NCBI RefSeq assembly: GCF_964340395.1 | Contig: NC_135558.1 | Location: 5,009,501 to 5,073,500 of the forward strand | Length of the DNA: 64,000 nt | From: Glandiceps talaboti | Taxonomy: Eukaryota > Hemichordata > Enteropneusta > Spengelidae | Direction: 5' to 3' | Shown here: positions 62,974 through 64,000 of the stretch, piece after piece | How the letters are laid out: each line of letters begins with the position of its first letter | Position numbering within the stretch: position 1 is the first letter of the stretch | Notes under the pieces: model-generated | What the model was told of the DNA's origin: nothing | The model's database searches: none | The model's input: the letters and a program-made list of their open reading frames with translations, nothing else | Program-made: the position numbers and the translations under genes

Positions 62974-62992
62974 ATGTATGTCTGTCTGTCTG
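62921..62992 (+). repeat. (TGTC)n microsatellite
   Basis: About seventeen TGTC units with two interruptions, preceded by a short GT tract. Confidence 0.95.
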
Positions 62993-63824
62993 CCTGTCAA
63001 TGTCACCATTTTCTGAAAAACCGGCCTGCTCAATTCTAAGGATATTGGTACATACCTTCTTCACTCGAGTGTTTTTTATGGTAATGGCTATGGCTGAGAC
63101 TGATTAGGTTTTGGTAAACATACCATGAATATTAATGAGCTATTTGCATAAATAACATTTTTTCTGTAATTAGGCAATGTTAATAATGTATGCTTTAGAT
63201 GTCGTATAATTCCATACATACATTGATGGTAACAGACCCCATGTGTTGTTTGAGGTTTCGTGATTTTGTGAAGCTTCAAATTTCATATAATTTGAAACAT
63301 GCATTGATGTTAACAAAGTGGTCTTGATATAAATATTCCATGATTGTATTTTTAATTCAATGAATAATTTGCATAATTATAGGTGTTTTGAAATCAGGCA
63401 TTATCTTACGAATACAAGCTTCAAATTTGGAAAGTGAAGGCGGGTCACTTTTTAGACAAAAGAAATCGGACTTCCTCAGGCCCAGCACTTGGAATTACTG
63501 AATGCTCCTTTATTTAACAGCTATTGACTGTGAACTTCACGATTACACGATATTGCATTGAACTACTTCACACATAATGCACACCATTGGACCATGAAAT
63601 ATTAATCACCTGGAAACAATTCTCTGCGGAAAGCCTTCTTTCATATATCCTGACTTGATATTAAATTTGGTTCGGGGAAAATAATCACTGATTTTGTTAA
63701 AACGAGATAGTGGCAGGGCTAACTAATCTTACTAGTTGTACTGGGGACTTGACCGACACGCAATATTGTTAATTCAAAGTTCCAAAATTAATCGTGGGAA
63801 TTAAACATTGTAAGTCGTAACTCA
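62993..63824. other. Noncoding, nothing recognised
   Basis: AT-rich; weakly repeated motifs (TTTGCATAA at about 63144 and 63369) do not make a clear repeat. Confidence 0.4.
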
Positions 63825-63825
63825 C

Positions 63826-63879
63826 ATACATACATACATACATACATACATACATACATACATACATACATACATACAT
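63826..63879 (+). repeat. (ATAC)n microsatellite
   Basis: About thirteen perfect ATAC units near the right edge of the window. Confidence 0.95.
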
Positions 63880-64000
63880 CAGTTATCATCGTCAGTAAGC
63901 AGCAGACTGTTAGAAATTACGATAATCTCCAATGAACAGGTGAACTGGTCGTTCAATGGCGTTGTAATTTATGCATAATGAACCGACAGATTTAAACGAG

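Overview
The window is from an animal nuclear genome, most likely a marine invertebrate. Three things show this: spliced genes with short exons and GT/AG introns, abundant di- to pentanucleotide microsatellites, and a dense mix of Ty3/Gypsy, CR1-like, pogo, hAT-like, SINE and MITE remnants in AT-rich DNA. I cannot fix the phylum from sequence alone. No bacterial features (operons, Shine-Dalgarno sites, CRISPR) are present.

Genes. Four spliced genes can be assembled exon by exon with consistent phases. (1) QTRT2, the accessory subunit of queuine tRNA-ribosyltransferase, on the minus strand at 501-5245: seven coding exons, with the last exon beyond the left edge. (2) A zeta-crystallin/quinone oxidoreductase (CRYZ-like) gene on the minus strand at 26479-33523. 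It has an extra N-terminal hydrophobic segment and a tandemly duplicated 93-nt exon, followed by a row of decayed copies of that exon. (3) A small three-exon gene on the minus strand at 36598-37778 for a 93-residue protein with an N-myristoylation-type start and no family I recognise. (4) A ten-exon ankyrin-repeat gene on the plus strand at 48983-58144 with one repeat per exon, an unrecognised C-terminal module and a polyadenylation signal at 58340.

Mobile DNA. The stretch 9.1-25.4 kb is a transposon graveyard. A Ty3/Gypsy gag-protease-RT remnant is broken by two LINE 3' ends and then by a pogo/Tigger-type element. The Gypsy/pogo junction itself recurs 4.2 kb further on, so it was duplicated as a unit. 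Between the two copies lies an unusually intact GC-richer zinc-finger ORF and a THAP-domain fragment. Further right are a DUF927-like P-loop ORF, a hAT/ZNF862-like transposase with an internal duplication, a HIRAN-like fragment and a tRNA-derived SINE. Several MITE families with readable inverted repeats and target duplications are scattered elsewhere.

Most interesting. The large intron of the ankyrin gene (53.8-56.2 kb) holds two hammerhead-ribozyme-like motifs in opposite orientations, separated by long (TA)n tracts, with compensatory changes between the two copies. Other points of note are the duplicated and decaying CRYZ exon, two roughly 90-bp foldback elements with 8-9-bp target duplications, a 1-kb TIR element with TAA target duplications, and a pentanucleotide array that changes its unit step by step. 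The right third of the window is otherwise mostly microsatellite-rich noncoding DNA.
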